Origin: Galaxea fascicularis
Lineage: Eukaryota; Cnidaria; Anthozoa; Scleractinia; Euphylliidae
Direction: 5' to 3'
Length of the DNA stretch: 64,000 nt
Assembly: GCA_948470475.1 (NCBI GenBank)
Contig: OX419346.1
Coordinates: 2,647,231-2,711,230, forward strand
Below are positions 11,969 to 25,440 of this stretch, in pieces. How positions within the stretch are numbered: the stretch's first letter is position 1; each line of letters opens with the position of its first letter. Made by a program: the position numbers and the translations under genes. The notes under the pieces were generated by a model. It was not told the DNA's origin. It saw only the letters and a list, made by a program, of their open reading frames with translations, and did no database searches.

Positions 11969-12903
11969 TCTTGCAAACAGCTCAAATAAGAAGAGAAATA
12001 ATGTTTTGGGAGTTTTTAGAAGCATTTCAACATCATTTCTAGACTCCTCTTTGAACTAGGCAAACTTTCGGCCAAATTCCAAATTTGACCCAAAACTGGC
12101 CAAAAGCATGGGTTAACCCCTTTGGGTTTTGGTCAAAATTTCAACTTTGCTGAAATCTTGCACACAGCTCAAATAAGAAGAGAAATAATGTTTTGGGAGT
12201 TTTTAGAAGCATTTCAACATCATTTCTAGACTCCTCTTTGAACTAGGCAAAGTTTCGGCCAAATTCCAAATTTGACCCAAAACTGGCCAAAAGCATGGGT
12301 TAACCCCTTTGGGTTTTGGTCAAAATTTCAACTTTGCTGAAATCTTGCACACAGCTCAAATAAGAAGAGAAAAAATGTTTTGGGAGTTTTTAGAAGCATT
12401 TCAACATCATTTCTAGACTCCTCTTTGAACTAGGCAAACTTTCAGCCAAATTCCAAATTTGACCCAAAACTGGCCAAAAGCATGGGTTAACCCCTTTGGG
12501 TTTTGGTCAAAATTTCAACTTTGCTGAAATCTTGCACACAGCTCAAATAAGAAGAGAAATAATGTTTTGGGAGTTTTTAGAAGCATTTCAACATCATTTC
12601 TAGACTCCTCTTTGAACTAGGCAAACTTTCAGCCAAATTCCAAATTTGACCCAAAACTGGCCAAAAGCATGGGTTAACCCCTTTGGGTTTTGGTCAAAAT
12701 TTCAACTTTGCTGAAATCTTGCACACAGCTCAAATAAGAAGAGAAATAATGTTTTGGGAGTTTTTAGAAGCATTTCAACATCATTTCTAGACTCCTCTTT
12801 GAACTAGGCAAACTTTCAGCCAAATTCCAAATTTGACCCAAAACTGGCCAAAAGCATGGGTTAACCCCTTTGGGTTTTGGTCAAAATTTCAACGTTGCTG
12901 AAA
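11969..12903. repeat. D1 second 5-monomer unit, copy 3 (M65-M69)
   Basis: This copy has the full order c8a+a102g; c97g+a102g; t31a; consensus; t178g. It matches M57-M61 at every diagnostic site I read. Confidence 0.88.
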
Positions 12904-13838
12904 TCTTGCAAACAGCTCAAATAAGAAGAGAAATAATGTTTTGGGAGTTTTTAGAAGCATTTCAACATCATTTCTAGACTCCTCTTTGAACTAGGCAAAC
13001 TTTCGGCCAAATTCCAAATTTGACCCAAAACTGGCCAAAAGCATGGGTTAACCCCTTTGGGTTTTGGTCAAAATTTCAACTTTGCTGAAATCTTGCACAC
13101 AGCTCAAATAAGAAGAGAAATAATGTTTTGGGAGTTTTTAGAAGCATTTCAACATCATTTCTAGACTCCTCTTTGAACTAGGCAAAGTTTCGGCCAAATT
13201 CCAAATTTGACCCAAAACTGGCCAAAAGCATGGGTTAACCCCTTTGGGTTTTGGTCAAAATTTCAACTTTGCTGAAATCTTGCACACAGCTCAAATAAGA
13301 AGAGAAAAAATGTTTTGGGAGTTTTTAGAAGCATTTCAACATCATTTCTAGACTCCTCTTTGAACTAGGCAAACTTTCAGCCAAATTCCAAATTTGACCC
13401 AAAACTGGCCAAAAGCATGGGTTAACCCCTTTGGGTTTTGGTCAAAATTTCAACTTTGCTGAAATCTTGCACACAGCTCAAATAAGAAGAGAAAAAATGT
13501 TTTGGGAGTTTTTAGAAGCATTTCAACATCATTTCTAGACTCCTCTTTGAACTAGGCAAACTTTCAGCCAAATTCCAAATTTGACCCAAAACTGGCCAAA
13601 AGCATGGGTTAACCCCTTTGGGTTTTGGTCAAAATTTCAACTTTGCTGAAATCTTGCACACAGCTCAAATAAGAAGAGAAATAATGTTTTGGGAGTTTTT
13701 AGAAGCATTTCAACATCATTTCTAGACTCCTCTTTGAACTAGGCAAACTTTCAGCCAAATTCCAAATTTGACCCAAAACTGGCCAAAAGCATGGGTTAAC
13801 CCCTTTGGGTTTTGGTCAAAATTTCAACTTTGCTGAAA
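12904..13838. repeat. D1 second 5-monomer unit, copy 4 with a repeated t31a (M70-M74)
   Basis: The order is c8a+a102g; c97g+a102g; t31a; t31a; consensus. The second t31a monomer (M73, 13,465) replaces the consensus monomer, and the final t178g is absent. A one-monomer slip or a conversion event would explain this. M75 (13,839) then carries c88g and a private CACACACCTC change. Confidence 0.85.
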
Positions 13839-15334
13839 TCTTGCACACACCTCAAATAAGAAGAGAAATAATGTTTTGGGAGTTTTTAGAAGCATTTCAA
13901 CATCATTTCTAGACTCCTCTTTGAAGTAGGCAAACTTTCAGCCAAATTCCAAATTTGACCCAAAACTGGCCAAAAGCATGGGTTAACCCCTTTGGGTTTT
14001 GGTCAAAATTTCAACTTTGCTGAAATCTTGCACACAGCTCAAATAAGAAGAGAAATAATGTTTTGGGAGTTTTTAGAAGCATTTCAACATCATTTCTAGA
14101 CTCCTCTTTGAACTAGGCAAACTTTCAGCCAAATTCCAAATTTGACCCAAAACTGGCCAAAAGCATGGGTTAACCCCTTTGGGTTTTGGTCAAAATTTCA
14201 ACGTTGCTGAAATCTTGCACACAGCTCAAATAAGAAGAGAAATAATGTTTTGGGAGTTTTTAGAAGCATTTCAACATCATTTCTAGACTCCTCTTTGAAC
14301 TAGGCAAACTTTCAGCCAAATTCCAAATTTGACCCAAAACTGGCCAAAAGCATGGGTTAACCCCTTTGGGTTTTGGTCAAAATTTCAACTTTGCTGAAAT
14401 CTTGCACACAGCTCAAATAAGAAGAGAAATAATGTTTTGGGAGTTTTTAGAAGCATTTCAACATCATTTCTAGACTCCTCTTTGAACTAGGCAAACTTTC
14501 AGCCAAATTCCAAATTTGACCCAAAACTGGCCAAAAGCATGGGTTAACCCCTTTGGGTTTTGGTCAAAATTTCAACTTTGCTGAAATCTTGCACACAGCT
14601 CAAATAAGAAGAGAAATAATGTTTTGGGAGTTTTTAGAAGCATTTCAACATCATTTCTAGACTCCTCTTTGAACTAGGCAAACTTTCAGCCAAATTCCAA
14701 ATTTGACCCAAAACTGGCCAAAAGCATGGGTTAACCCCTTTGGGTTTTGGTCAAAATTTCAACGTTGCTGAAATCTTGCACACAGCTCAAATAAGAAGAG
14801 AAATAATGTTTTGGGAGTTTTTAGAAGCATTTCAACATCATTTCTAGACTCCTCTTTGAACTAGGCAAACTTTCGGCCAAATTCCAAATTTGACCCAAAA
14901 CTGGCCAAAAGCATGGGTTAACCCCTTTGGGTTTTGGTCAAAATTTCAACTTTGCTGAAATCTTGCACACAGCTCAAATAAGAAGAGAAATAATGTTTTG
15001 GGAGTTTTTAGAAGCATTTCAACATCATTTCTAGACTCCTCTTTGAACTAGGCAAACTTTCAGCCAAATTCCAAATTTGACCCAAAACTGTCCAAAAGCA
15101 TGGGTTAACCCCTTTGGGTTTTGGTCAAAATTTCAACTTTGCTGAAATCTTGCACACAGCTCAAATAAGAAGAGAAATAATGTTTTGGGAGTTTTTAGAA
15201 GCATTTCAACATCATTTCTAGACTCCTCTTTAAACTAGGCAAACTTTCAGCCAAATTCCAAATTTGACCCAAAACTGGCCAAAAGCATGGGTTAACCCCT
15301 TTGGGTTTTGGTCAAAATTTCAACTTTGCTGAAA

Positions 15335-18300
15335 TCTTGCACACAGCTCAAATAAGAAGAGAAATAATGTTTTGGGAGTTTTTAGAAGCATTTCAACATC
15401 ATTTCTAGACTCCTCTTTGAACTAGGCAAACTTTCAGCCAAATTCCAAATTTGACCCAAAACTGGCCAAAAGCATGGGTTAACCCCTTTGGGTTTTGGTC
15501 AAAATTTCAACGTTGCTGAAATCTTGCACACAGCTCAAATAAGAAGAGAAATAATGTTTTGGGAGTTTTTAGAAGCATTTCAACATCATTTCTAGACTCC
15601 TCTTTGAACTAGGCAAACTTTCAGCCAAATTCCAAATTTGACCCAAAACTGGCCAAAAGCATGGGTTAACCCCTTTGGGTTTTGGTCAAAATTTCAACTT
15701 TGCTGAAATCTTGCACACAGCTCAAATAAGAAGAGAAATAATGTTTTGGGAGTTTTTAGAAGTATTTCAACATCATTTTTTAGACTCCTCTTTGAACTAG
15801 GCAAACTTTCAGCCATATTCCAAATTTGACCCAAAACTGGCCAAAAGCATGGGTTAACCCCTTTGGGTTTTGGTCAAAATTTCAACTTTGCTGAAATCTT
15901 GCACACAGCTCAAATAAGAAGAGAAATAATGTTTTGGGAGTTTTTAGAAGCATTTCAACATCATTTCTAGACTCCTCTTTGAACTAGGCAAACTTTCAGC
16001 CAAATTCCAAATTTGACCCAAAACTGGCCAAAAGCATGGGTTAACCCCTTTGGGTTTTGGTCAAAATTTCAACTTTGCTGAAATCCTGCACACAGCTCAA
16101 ATAAGAAAAGAAATAATGTTTTGGGAGTTTTTAGAAGCATTTCAACATCATTGCTAGACTCCTCTTTGAACTAGGCAAACTTTCAGCCAAATTCCAAATT
16201 TGAGCCAAAACTGGCCAAAAGCATGGGTTAACCCCTTTGGGTTTTGGTCAAAATTTCAACTTTGCTGAAATCTTGCACACAGCTCAAATAAGAAGAGAAA
16301 TAATGTTTTGGGAGTTTTTAGAAGCATTTCAACATCATTTCTAGACTCCTCTTTGAACTAGGCAAACTTTCAGCCAAATTCCAAATTTGACCCAAAACTG
16401 GCCAAAAGCATGGGTTAACCCCTTTGGGTTTTGGTCAAAATTTCAACTTTGCTGAAATCTTGCACACAGCTCAAATAAGAAGAGAAATAATGTTTTTGGA
16501 GTTTTTAGAAGCATTTCAACATCATTTCTAGACTCCTCTTTGAACTAGGCAAACTTTCAGCCAAATTCCAAATTTGACCCAAAACTGGCCAAAAGCATGG
16601 GTTAACCCCTTTGGGTTTTGGTCAAAATTTCAACTTTGCTGAAATCTTGCACACAGCTCAAATAAGAAGAGAAATAATGTTTTGGGAGTTTTTAGAAGCA
16701 TTTCAACATCATTTCTAGACTCCTCTTTGAACTAGGCAAACTTTCAGCCAAATTCCAAATTTGACCCAAAACTGGCCAAAAGCATGGGTTAACCCCTTTG
16801 GGTTTTGGTCAAAATTTCAACGTTGCTGAAATCTTGCACACAGCTCAAATAAGAAGAGAAATAATGTTTTGGGAGTTTTTAGAAGCATTTCAACATCATT
16901 TCTAGACTCCTCTTTGAACTAGGCAAACTTTCAGCCAAATTCCAAATTTGACCCAAAACTGGCCAAAAGCATGGGTTAACCCCTTTGGGTTTTGGTCAAA
17001 ATTTCAACTTTGCTGAAATCTTGCACACAGCTCAAATAAGAAGAGAAATAATGTTTTGGGAGTTTTTAGAAGCATTTCAACATCATTTCTAGACTCCTCT
17101 TTGAACTAGGCAAACTTTCAGCCAAATTCCAAATTTGACCCAAAACTGTCCAAAAGCATGGGTTAACCCCTTTGGGTTTTGGTCAAAATTTCAACTTTGC
17201 TGAAATCTTGCACACAGCTCAAATAAGAAGAGAAATAATGTTTTGGGAGTTTTTAGAAGCATTTCAACATCATTTCTAGACTCCTCTTTGAAGTAGGCAA
17301 ACTTTCAGCCAAATTCCAAATTTGACCCAAAACTGGCCAAAAGCATGGGTTAACCCCTTTGGGTTTTGGTCAAAATTTCAACTTTGCTGAAATCTTGCAC
17401 ACAGCTCAAATAAGAAGAGAAATAATGTTTTGGGAGTTTTTAGAAGCATTTCAGCATCATTTCTAGACTCCTCTTTGAACTAGGCAAACTTTCAGCCAAA
17501 TTCCAAATTTGACCCAAAACTGGCCAAAAGCATGGGTTAACCCCTTTGGGTTTTGGTCAAAATTTCAACGTTGCTGAAATCTTGCAAACAGCTCAAATAA
17601 GAAGAGAAATAATGTTTTGGGAGTTTTTAGAAGCATTTCAACATCATTTCTAGACTCCTCTTTGAACTAGGCAAACTTTCAGCCAAATTCCAAATTTGAC
17701 CCAAAACTGGCCAAAAGCATGGGTTAACCCCTTTGGGTTTTGGTCAAAATTTCAACTTTGCTGAAATCTTGCACACAGCTCAAATAAGAAGAGAAATAAT
17801 GTTTTGGGAGTTTTTAGAAGCATTTCAACATCATTTCTAGACTCCTCTTTGAACTAGGCAAACTTTCAGCCAAATTCCAAATTTGACCCAAAACTGGCCA
17901 AAAGCATGGGTTAACCCCTTTGGGTTTTGGTCAAAATTTCAACTTTGCTGAAATCTTGCACACAGCTCAAATAAGAAGAGAAATAATGTTTTGGGAGTTT
18001 TTAGAAGCATTTCAACATCATTTCTAGACTCCTCTTTGAACTAGGCAAACTTTCAGCCAAATTCCAAATTTGACCCAAAACTGGCCAAAAGCATGGGTTA
18101 ACCCCTTTGGGTTTTGGTCAAAATTTCAACTTTGCTGAAATCTTGCACACAGCTCAAATAAGAAGAGAAATAATGTTTTGGGAGTTTTTAGAAGCATTTC
18201 AACATCATTTCTAGACTCCTCTTTGAACTAGGCAAACTTTCAGCCAAATTCCAAATTTGACCCAAAACTGGCCAAAAGCATGGGTTAACCCCTTTGGGTT

Positions 18301-20387
18301 TTGGTCAAAATTTCAACTTTGCTGAAATCTTGCACACAGCTCAAATAAGAAGAGAAATAATGTTTTGGGAGTTTTTAGAAGCATTTCAACATCATTTCTA
18401 GACTCCTCTTTGAACTAGGCAAACTTTCAGCCAAATTCCAAATTTGACCCAAAACTGGCCAAAAGCATGGGTTAACCCCTTTGGGTTTTGGTCAAAATTT
18501 CAACTTTGCTGAAATCTTGCACACAGCTCAAATAAGAAGAGAAATAATGTTTTGGGAGTTTTTAGAAGCATTTCAACATCATTTTTTAGACTCCTCTTTG
18601 AACTAGGCAAACTTTCAGCCAAATTCCAAATTTGACCCAAAACTGGCCAAAAGCATGGGTTAACCCCTTTGGGTTTTGGTCAAAATTTCAACTTTGCTGA
18701 AATCTTGCACACAGCTCAAATAAGAAGAGAAATAATGTTTTTGGAGTTTTTAGAAGCATTTCAACATCATTTCTAGACTCCTCTTTGAACTAGGCAAACT
18801 TTCAGCCAAATTCCAAATTTGACCCAAAACTGGCCAAAAGCATGGGTTAACCCCTTTGGGTTTTGGTCAAAATTTCAACTTTGCTGAAATCTTGCACACA
18901 GCTCAAATAAGAAGAGAAATAATGTTTTGGGAGTTTTTAGAAGCATTTCAACCTCATTTCTAGACTCCTCTTTGAACTAGGCAAACTTTCAGCCAAATTC
19001 CAAATTTGACCCAAAACTGGCCAAAAGCATGGGTTAACCCCTTTGGGTTTCGGTCAAAATTTCAACTTTGCGGAAATCTTGCACACAGCTCAAATAAGAA
19101 GAGAAATAATGTTTTGGGAGTTTTTAGAAGCATTTCAACATCATTTCTAGACTCCTCTTTGAACTAGGCAAACTTTCAGCCAAATTCCAAATTTGACCCA
19201 AAACTGGCCAAAAGCATGGGTTGACCCCTTTGGGTTTTGGTCAAAATTTCAACTTTGCTGAAATCTTGCACACAGCTCAAATAAGAAGAGAAATAATGTT
19301 TTGGGAGTTTTTAGAAGCATTTCAACATCATTTCTAGACTCCTCTTTGAACTAGGCAAACTTTCAGCCAAATTCCAAATTTGACCCAAAACTGGCCAAAA
19401 GCATGGGTTAACCCCTTTGGGTTTTGGTCAAAATTTCAACTTTGCTGAAATCTTGCACACAGCTCAAATAAGAAGAGAAATAATGTTTTGGGAGTTTTTA
19501 GAAGCATTTCAACATCATTTTTTAGACTCCTCTTTGAACTAGGCAAACTTTCAGCCAAATTCCAAATTTGACCCAAAACTGGCCAAAAGCATGGGTTAAC
19601 CCCTTTGGGTTTTGGTCAAAGTTTCAACTTTGCTGAAATCTTGCACACAGCTCAAATAAGAAGAGAAATAATGTTTTGGGAGTTTTTAGAAGCATTTCAA
19701 CATCATTTCTAGACTCCTCTTTGAAGTAGGCAAACTTTCAGCCAAATTCCAAATTTGACCCAAAACTTGCCAAAAGCATGGGTTAACCCCTTTGGGTTTT
19801 GGTCAAAATTTCAACTTTGCTGAAATCTTGCACACAGCTCAAATAAGAAGAGAAATAATGTTTTGGGAGTTTTTAGAAGCATTTCAACATCATTTCTAGA
19901 CTCCTCTTTGAACTAGGCAAACTTTCAGCCAAATTCCAAATTTGACCCAAAACTGGCCAAAAGCATGGGTTAACCCCTTTGGGTTTTGGTCAAAATTTCA
20001 ACTTTGCTGAAATCTTGCACACAGCTCAAATAAGAAGAGAAATAATGTTTTGGGAGTTTTTAGAAGCATTTCAACATCATTTCTAGACTCCTCTTTGAAC
20101 TAGGCAAACTTTCAGCCAAATTCCAAATTTGACCCAAAACTGGCCAAAAGCATGGGTTAACCCCTTTGGGTTTTGGTCAAAATTTCAACTTTGCTGAAAT
20201 CTTGCACACAGCTCAAATAAGAAGAGAAATAATGTTTTGGGAAATTTTAGAAGTATTTCAACATCATTTTTTAGACTCCTCTTTGAACTAGGCAAACTTT
20301 CAGCCATATTCCAAATTTGACCCAAAACTGGCCAAAAGCATGGGTTAACCCCTTTGGGTTTTGGTCAAAATTTCAACTTTGCTGAAA
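15335..20387. repeat. D2 27-monomer block, copy 1 (M83-M109)
   Basis: This 5,053-bp block (27 x 187 plus four inserted bases) has a distinctive series of markers. M83 has t178g. M85 has c55t, TTTTTTAG and a107t. M87 has t3c, g25a and t70g. M89 has g40t, M90 t178g, M92 g131t, M93 c88g and M94 t178g. M95 has c8a, M100 the +1 T insertion and M101 g40t. M102 has a64c, t162c and t183g, and M103 has a147g. M105 has the +1 insertion and GTCAAAGTTTC, M106 has c88g and ACTTGCC, and M109 has g44a, t45a, c55t, +1 and a107t. Every marker recurs at +5,053 bp. Private to this copy are c121g at 16,204 and a62g at 17,454. Confidence 0.95.
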
Positions 20388-23300
20388 TCTTGCACACAGC
20401 TCAAATAAGAAGAGAAATAATGTTTTGGGAGTTTTTAGAAGCATTTCAACATCATTTCTAGACTCCTCTTTGAACTAGGCAAACTTTCAGCCAAATTCCA
20501 AATTTGACCCAAAACTGGCCAAAAGCATGGGTTAACCCCTTTGGGTTTTGGTCAAAATTTCAACGTTGCTGAAATCTTGCACACAGCTCAAATAAGAAGA
20601 GAAATAATGTTTTGGGAGTTTTTAGAAGCATTTCAACATCATTTCTAGACTCCTCTTTGAACTAGGCAAACTTTCAGCCAAATTCCAAATTTGACCCAAA
20701 ACTGGCCAAAAGCATGGGTTAACCCCTTTGGGTTTTGGTCAAAATTTCAACTTTGCTGAAATCTTGCACACAGCTCAAATAAGAAGAGAAATAATGTTTT
20801 GGGAGTTTTTAGAAGTATTTCAACATCATTTTTTAGACTCCTCTTTGAACTAGGCAAACTTTCAGCCATATTCCAAATTTGACCCAAAACTGGCCAAAAG
20901 CATGGGTTAACCCCTTTGGGTTTTGGTCAAAATTTCAACTTTGCTGAAATCTTGCACACAGCTCAAATAAGAAGAGAAATAATGTTTTGGGAGTTTTTAG
21001 AAGCATTTCAACATCATTTCTAGACTCCTCTTTGAACTAGGCAAACTTTCAGCCAAATTCCAAATTTGACCCAAAACTGGCCAAAAGCATGGGTTAACCC
21101 CTTTGGGTTTTGGTCAAAATTTCAACTTTGCTGAAATCCTGCACACAGCTCAAATAAGAAAAGAAATAATGTTTTGGGAGTTTTTAGAAGCATTTCAACA
21201 TCATTGCTAGACTCCTCTTTGAACTAGGCAAACTTTCAGCCAAATTCCAAATTTGACCCAAAACTGGCCAAAAGCATGGGTTAACCCCTTTGGGTTTTGG
21301 TCAAAATTTCAACTTTGCTGAAATCTTGCACACAGCTCAAATAAGAAGAGAAATAATGTTTTGGGAGTTTTTAGAAGCATTTCAACATCATTTCTAGACT
21401 CCTCTTTGAACTAGGCAAACTTTCAGCCAAATTCCAAATTTGACCCAAAACTGGCCAAAAGCATGGGTTAACCCCTTTGGGTTTTGGTCAAAATTTCAAC
21501 TTTGCTGAAATCTTGCACACAGCTCAAATAAGAAGAGAAATAATGTTTTTGGAGTTTTTAGAAGCATTTCAACATCATTTCTAGACTCCTCTTTGAACTA
21601 GGCAAACTTTCAGCCAAATTCCAAATTTGACCCAAAACTGGCCAAAAGCATGGGTTAACCCCTTTGGGTTTTGGTCAAAATTTCAACTTTGCTGAAATCT
21701 TGCACACAGCTCAAATAAGAAGAGAAATAATGTTTTGGGAGTTTTTAGAAGCATTTCAACATCATTTCTAGACTCCTCTTTGAACTAGGCAAACTTTCAG
21801 CCAAATTCCAAATTTGACCCAAAACTGGCCAAAAGCATGGGTTAACCCCTTTGGGTTTTGGTCAAAATTTCAACGTTGCTGAAATCTTGCACACAGCTCA
21901 AATAAGAAGAGAAATAATGTTTTGGGAGTTTTTAGAAGCATTTCAACATCATTTCTAGACTCCTCTTTGAACTAGGCAAACTTTCAGCCAAATTCCAAAT
22001 TTGACCCAAAACTGGCCAAAAGCATGGGTTAACCCCTTTGGGTTTTGGTCAAAATTTCAACTTTGCTGAAATCTTGCACACAGCTCAAATAAGAAGAGAA
22101 ATAATGTTTTGGGAGTTTTTAGAAGCATTTCAACATCATTTCTAGACTCCTCTTTGAACTAGGCAAACTTTCAGCCAAATTCCAAATTTGACCCAAAACT
22201 GTCCAAAAGCATGGGTTAACCCCTTTGGGTTTTGGTCAAAATTTCAACTTTGCTGAAATCTTGCACACAGCTCAAATAAGAAGAGAAATAATGTTTTGGG
22301 AGTTTTTAGAAGCATTTCAACATCATTTCTAGACTCCTCTTTGAAGTAGGCAAACTTTCAGCCAAATTCCAAATTTGACCCAAAACTGGCCAAAAGCATG
22401 GGTTAACCCCTTTGGGTTTTGGTCAAAATTTCAACTTTGCTGAAATCTTGCACACAGCTCAAATAAGAAGAGAAATAATGTTTTGGGAGTTTTTAGAAGC
22501 ATTTCAACATCATTTCTAGACTCCTCTTTGAACTAGGCAAACTTTCAGCCAAATTCCAAATTTGACCCAAAACTGGCCAAAAGCATGGGTTAACCCCTTT
22601 GGGTTTTGGTCAAAATTTCAACGTTGCTGAAATCTTGCAAACAGCTCAAATAAGAAGAGAAATAATGTTTTGGGAGTTTTTAGAAGCATTTCAACATCAT
22701 TTCTAGACTCCTCTTTGAACTAGGCAAACTTTCAGCCAAATTCCAAATTTGACCCAAAACTGGCCAAAAGCATGGGTTAACCCCTTTGGGTTTTGGTCAA
22801 AATTTCAACTTTGCTGAAATCTTGCACACAGCTCAAATAAGAAGAGAAATAATGTTTTGGGAGTTTTTAGAAGCATTTCAACATCATTTCTAGACTCCTC
22901 TTTGAACTAGGCAAACTTTCAGCCAAATTCCAAATTTGACCCAAAACTGGCCAAAAGCATGGGTTAACCCCTTTGGGTTTTGGTCAAAATTTCAACTTTG
23001 CTGAAATCTTGCACACAGCTCAAATAAGAAGAGAAATAATGTTTTGGGAGTTTTTAGAAGCATTTCAACATCATTTCTAGACTCCTCTTTGAACTAGGCA
23101 AACTTTCAGCCAAATTCCAAATTTGACCCAAAACTGGCCAAAAGCATGGGTTAACCCCTTTGGGTTTTGGTCAAAATTTCAACTTTGCTGAAATCTTGCA
23201 CACAGCTCAAATAAGAAGAGAAATAATGTTTTGGGAGTTTTTAGAAGCATTTCAACATCATTTCTAGACTCCTCTTTGAACTAGGCAAACTTTCAGCCAA

Positions 23301-25440
23301 ATTCCAAATTTGACCCAAAACTGGCCAAAAGCATGGGTTAACCCCTTTGGGTTTTGGTCAAAATTTCAACTTTGCTGAAATCTTGCACACAGCTCAAATA
23401 AGAAGAGAAATAATGTTTTGGGAGTTTTTAGAAGCATTTCAACATCATTTCTAGACTCCTCTTTGAACTAGGCAAACTTTCAGCCAAATTCCAAATTTGA
23501 CCCAAAACTGGCCAAAAGCATGGGTTAACCCCTTTGGGTTTTGGTCAAAATTTCAACTTTGCTGAAATCTTGCACACAGCTCAAATAAGAAGAGAAATAA
23601 TGTTTTGGGAGTTTTTAGAAGCATTTCAACATCATTTTTTAGACTCCTCTTTGAACTAGGCAAACTTTCAGCCAAATTCCAAATTTGACCCAAAACTGGC
23701 CAAAAGCATGGGTTAACCCCTTTGGGTTTTGGTCAAAATTTCAACTTTGCTGAAATCTTGCACACAGCTCAAATAAGAAGAGAAATAATGTTTTTGGAGT
23801 TTTTAGAAGCATTTCAACATCATTTCTAGACTCCTCTTTGAACTAGGCAAACTTTCAGCCAAATTCCAAATTTGACCCAAAACTGGCCAAAAGCATGGGT
23901 TAACCCCTTTGGGTTTTGGTCAAAATTTCAACTTTGCTGAAATCTTGCACACAGCTCAAATAAGAAGAGAAATAATGTTTTGGGAGTTTTTAGAAGCATT
24001 TCAACCTCATTTCTAGACTCCTCTTTGAACTAGGCAAACTTTCAGCCAAATTCCAAATTTGACCCAAAACTGGCCAAAAGCATGGGTTAACCCCTTTGGG
24101 TTTCGGTCAAAATTTCAACTTTGCGGAAATCTTGCACACAGCTCAAATAAGAAGAGAAATAATGTTTTGGGAGTTTTTAGAAGCATTTCAACATCATTTC
24201 TAGACTCCTCTTTGAACTAGGCAAACTTTCAGCCAAATTCCAAATTTGACCCAAAACTGGCCAAAAGCATGGGTTGACCCCTTTGGGTTTTGGTCAAAAT
24301 TTCAACTTTGCTGAAATCTTGCACACAGCTCAAATAAGAAGAGAAATAATGTTTTGGGAGTTTTTAGAAGCATTTCAACATCATTTCTAGACTCCTCTTT
24401 GAACTAGGCAAACTTTCAGCCAAATTCCAAATTTGACCCAAAACTGGCCAAAAGCATGGGTTAACCCCTTTGGGTTTTGGTCAAAATTTCAACTTTGCTG
24501 AAATCTTGCACACAGCTCAAATAAGAAGAGAAATAATGTTTTGGGAGTTTTTAGAAGCATTTCAACATCATTTTTTAGACTCCTGTTTGAACTAGGCAAA
24601 CTTTCAGCCAAATTCCAAATTTGACCCAAAACTGGCCAAAAGCATGGGTTAACCCCTTTGGGTTTTGGTCAAAGTTTCAACTTTGCTGAAATCTTGCACA
24701 CAGCTCAAATAAGAAGAGAAATAATGTTTTGGGAGTTTTTAGAAGCATTTCAACATCATTTCTAGACTCCTCTTTGAAGTAGGCAAACTTTCAGCCAAAT
24801 TCCAAATTTGACCCAAAACTTGCCAAAAGCATGGGTTAACCCCTTTGGGTTTTGGTCAAAATTTCAACTTTGCTGAAATCTTGCACACAGCTCAAATAAG
24901 AAGAGAAATAATGTTTTGGGAGTTTTTAGAAGCATTTCAACATCATTTCTAGACTCCTCTTTGAACTAGGCAAACTTTCAGCCAAATTCCAAATTTGACC
25001 CAAAACTGGCCAAAAGCATGGGTTAACCCCTTTGGGTTTTGGTCAAAATTTCAACTTTGCTGAAATCTTGCACACAGCTCAAATAAGAAGAGAAATAATG
25101 TTTTGGGAGTTTTTAGAAGCATTTCAACATCATTTCTAGACTCCTCTTTGAACTAGGCAAACTTTCAGCCAAATTCCAAATTTGACCCAAAACTGGCCAA
25201 AAGCATGGGTTAACCCCTTTGGGTTTTGGTCAAAATTTCAACTTTGCTGAAATCTTGCACACAGCTCAAATAAGAAGAGAAATAATGTTTTGGGAAATTT
25301 TAGAAGTATTTCAACATCATTTTTTAGACTCCTCTTTGAACTAGGCAAACTTTCAGCCATATTCCAAATTTGACCCAAAACTGGCCAAAAGCATGGGTTA
25401 ACCCCTTTGGGTTTTGGTCAAAATTTCAACTTTGCTGAAA
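20388..25440. repeat. D2 27-monomer block, copy 2 (M110-M136)
   Basis: An exact-register tandem duplicate of 15,335-20,387, also 5,053 bp, with all diagnostic markers in the same order. The only private change I saw is C to G at 24,585. With the two private changes in copy 1 this gives three differences in 5,053 bp, a very recent duplication. The next monomers (M137 onward) do not continue the series, so two copies are all that is present here. Confidence 0.95.

Larger units (their letters stand above)
1..15334. repeat. Domain D1: monomers M1-M82, marked by a102g, c8a and t178g
   Basis: All 82 monomers are 187 bp. The allele a102g (TTTCGGCC) occurs in 18 monomers (M5, 15, 20, 25, 26, 35, 39, 50, 52, 57, 58, 62, 63, 65, 66, 70, 71, 80) and nowhere else in the window. 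Also frequent are c8a (GCAAAC), t178g (CAACGTTG), g85a, and the linked pair c97g+a102g followed by t31a. Every D1 monomer with g85a (M17, 22, 37, 54, 82) lies two monomers after an a102g monomer. This common order suggests descent from one ancestral multi-monomer unit, later shuffled. Outside the listed 5-mers the order is irregular. Confidence 0.8.

Noticed and set aside
15335..25440. Assembly artefact as the explanation of the 27-monomer duplication
   Set aside because: Three copy-specific differences and flanks that differ on each side favour a real duplication, although read evidence would be needed to be sure.
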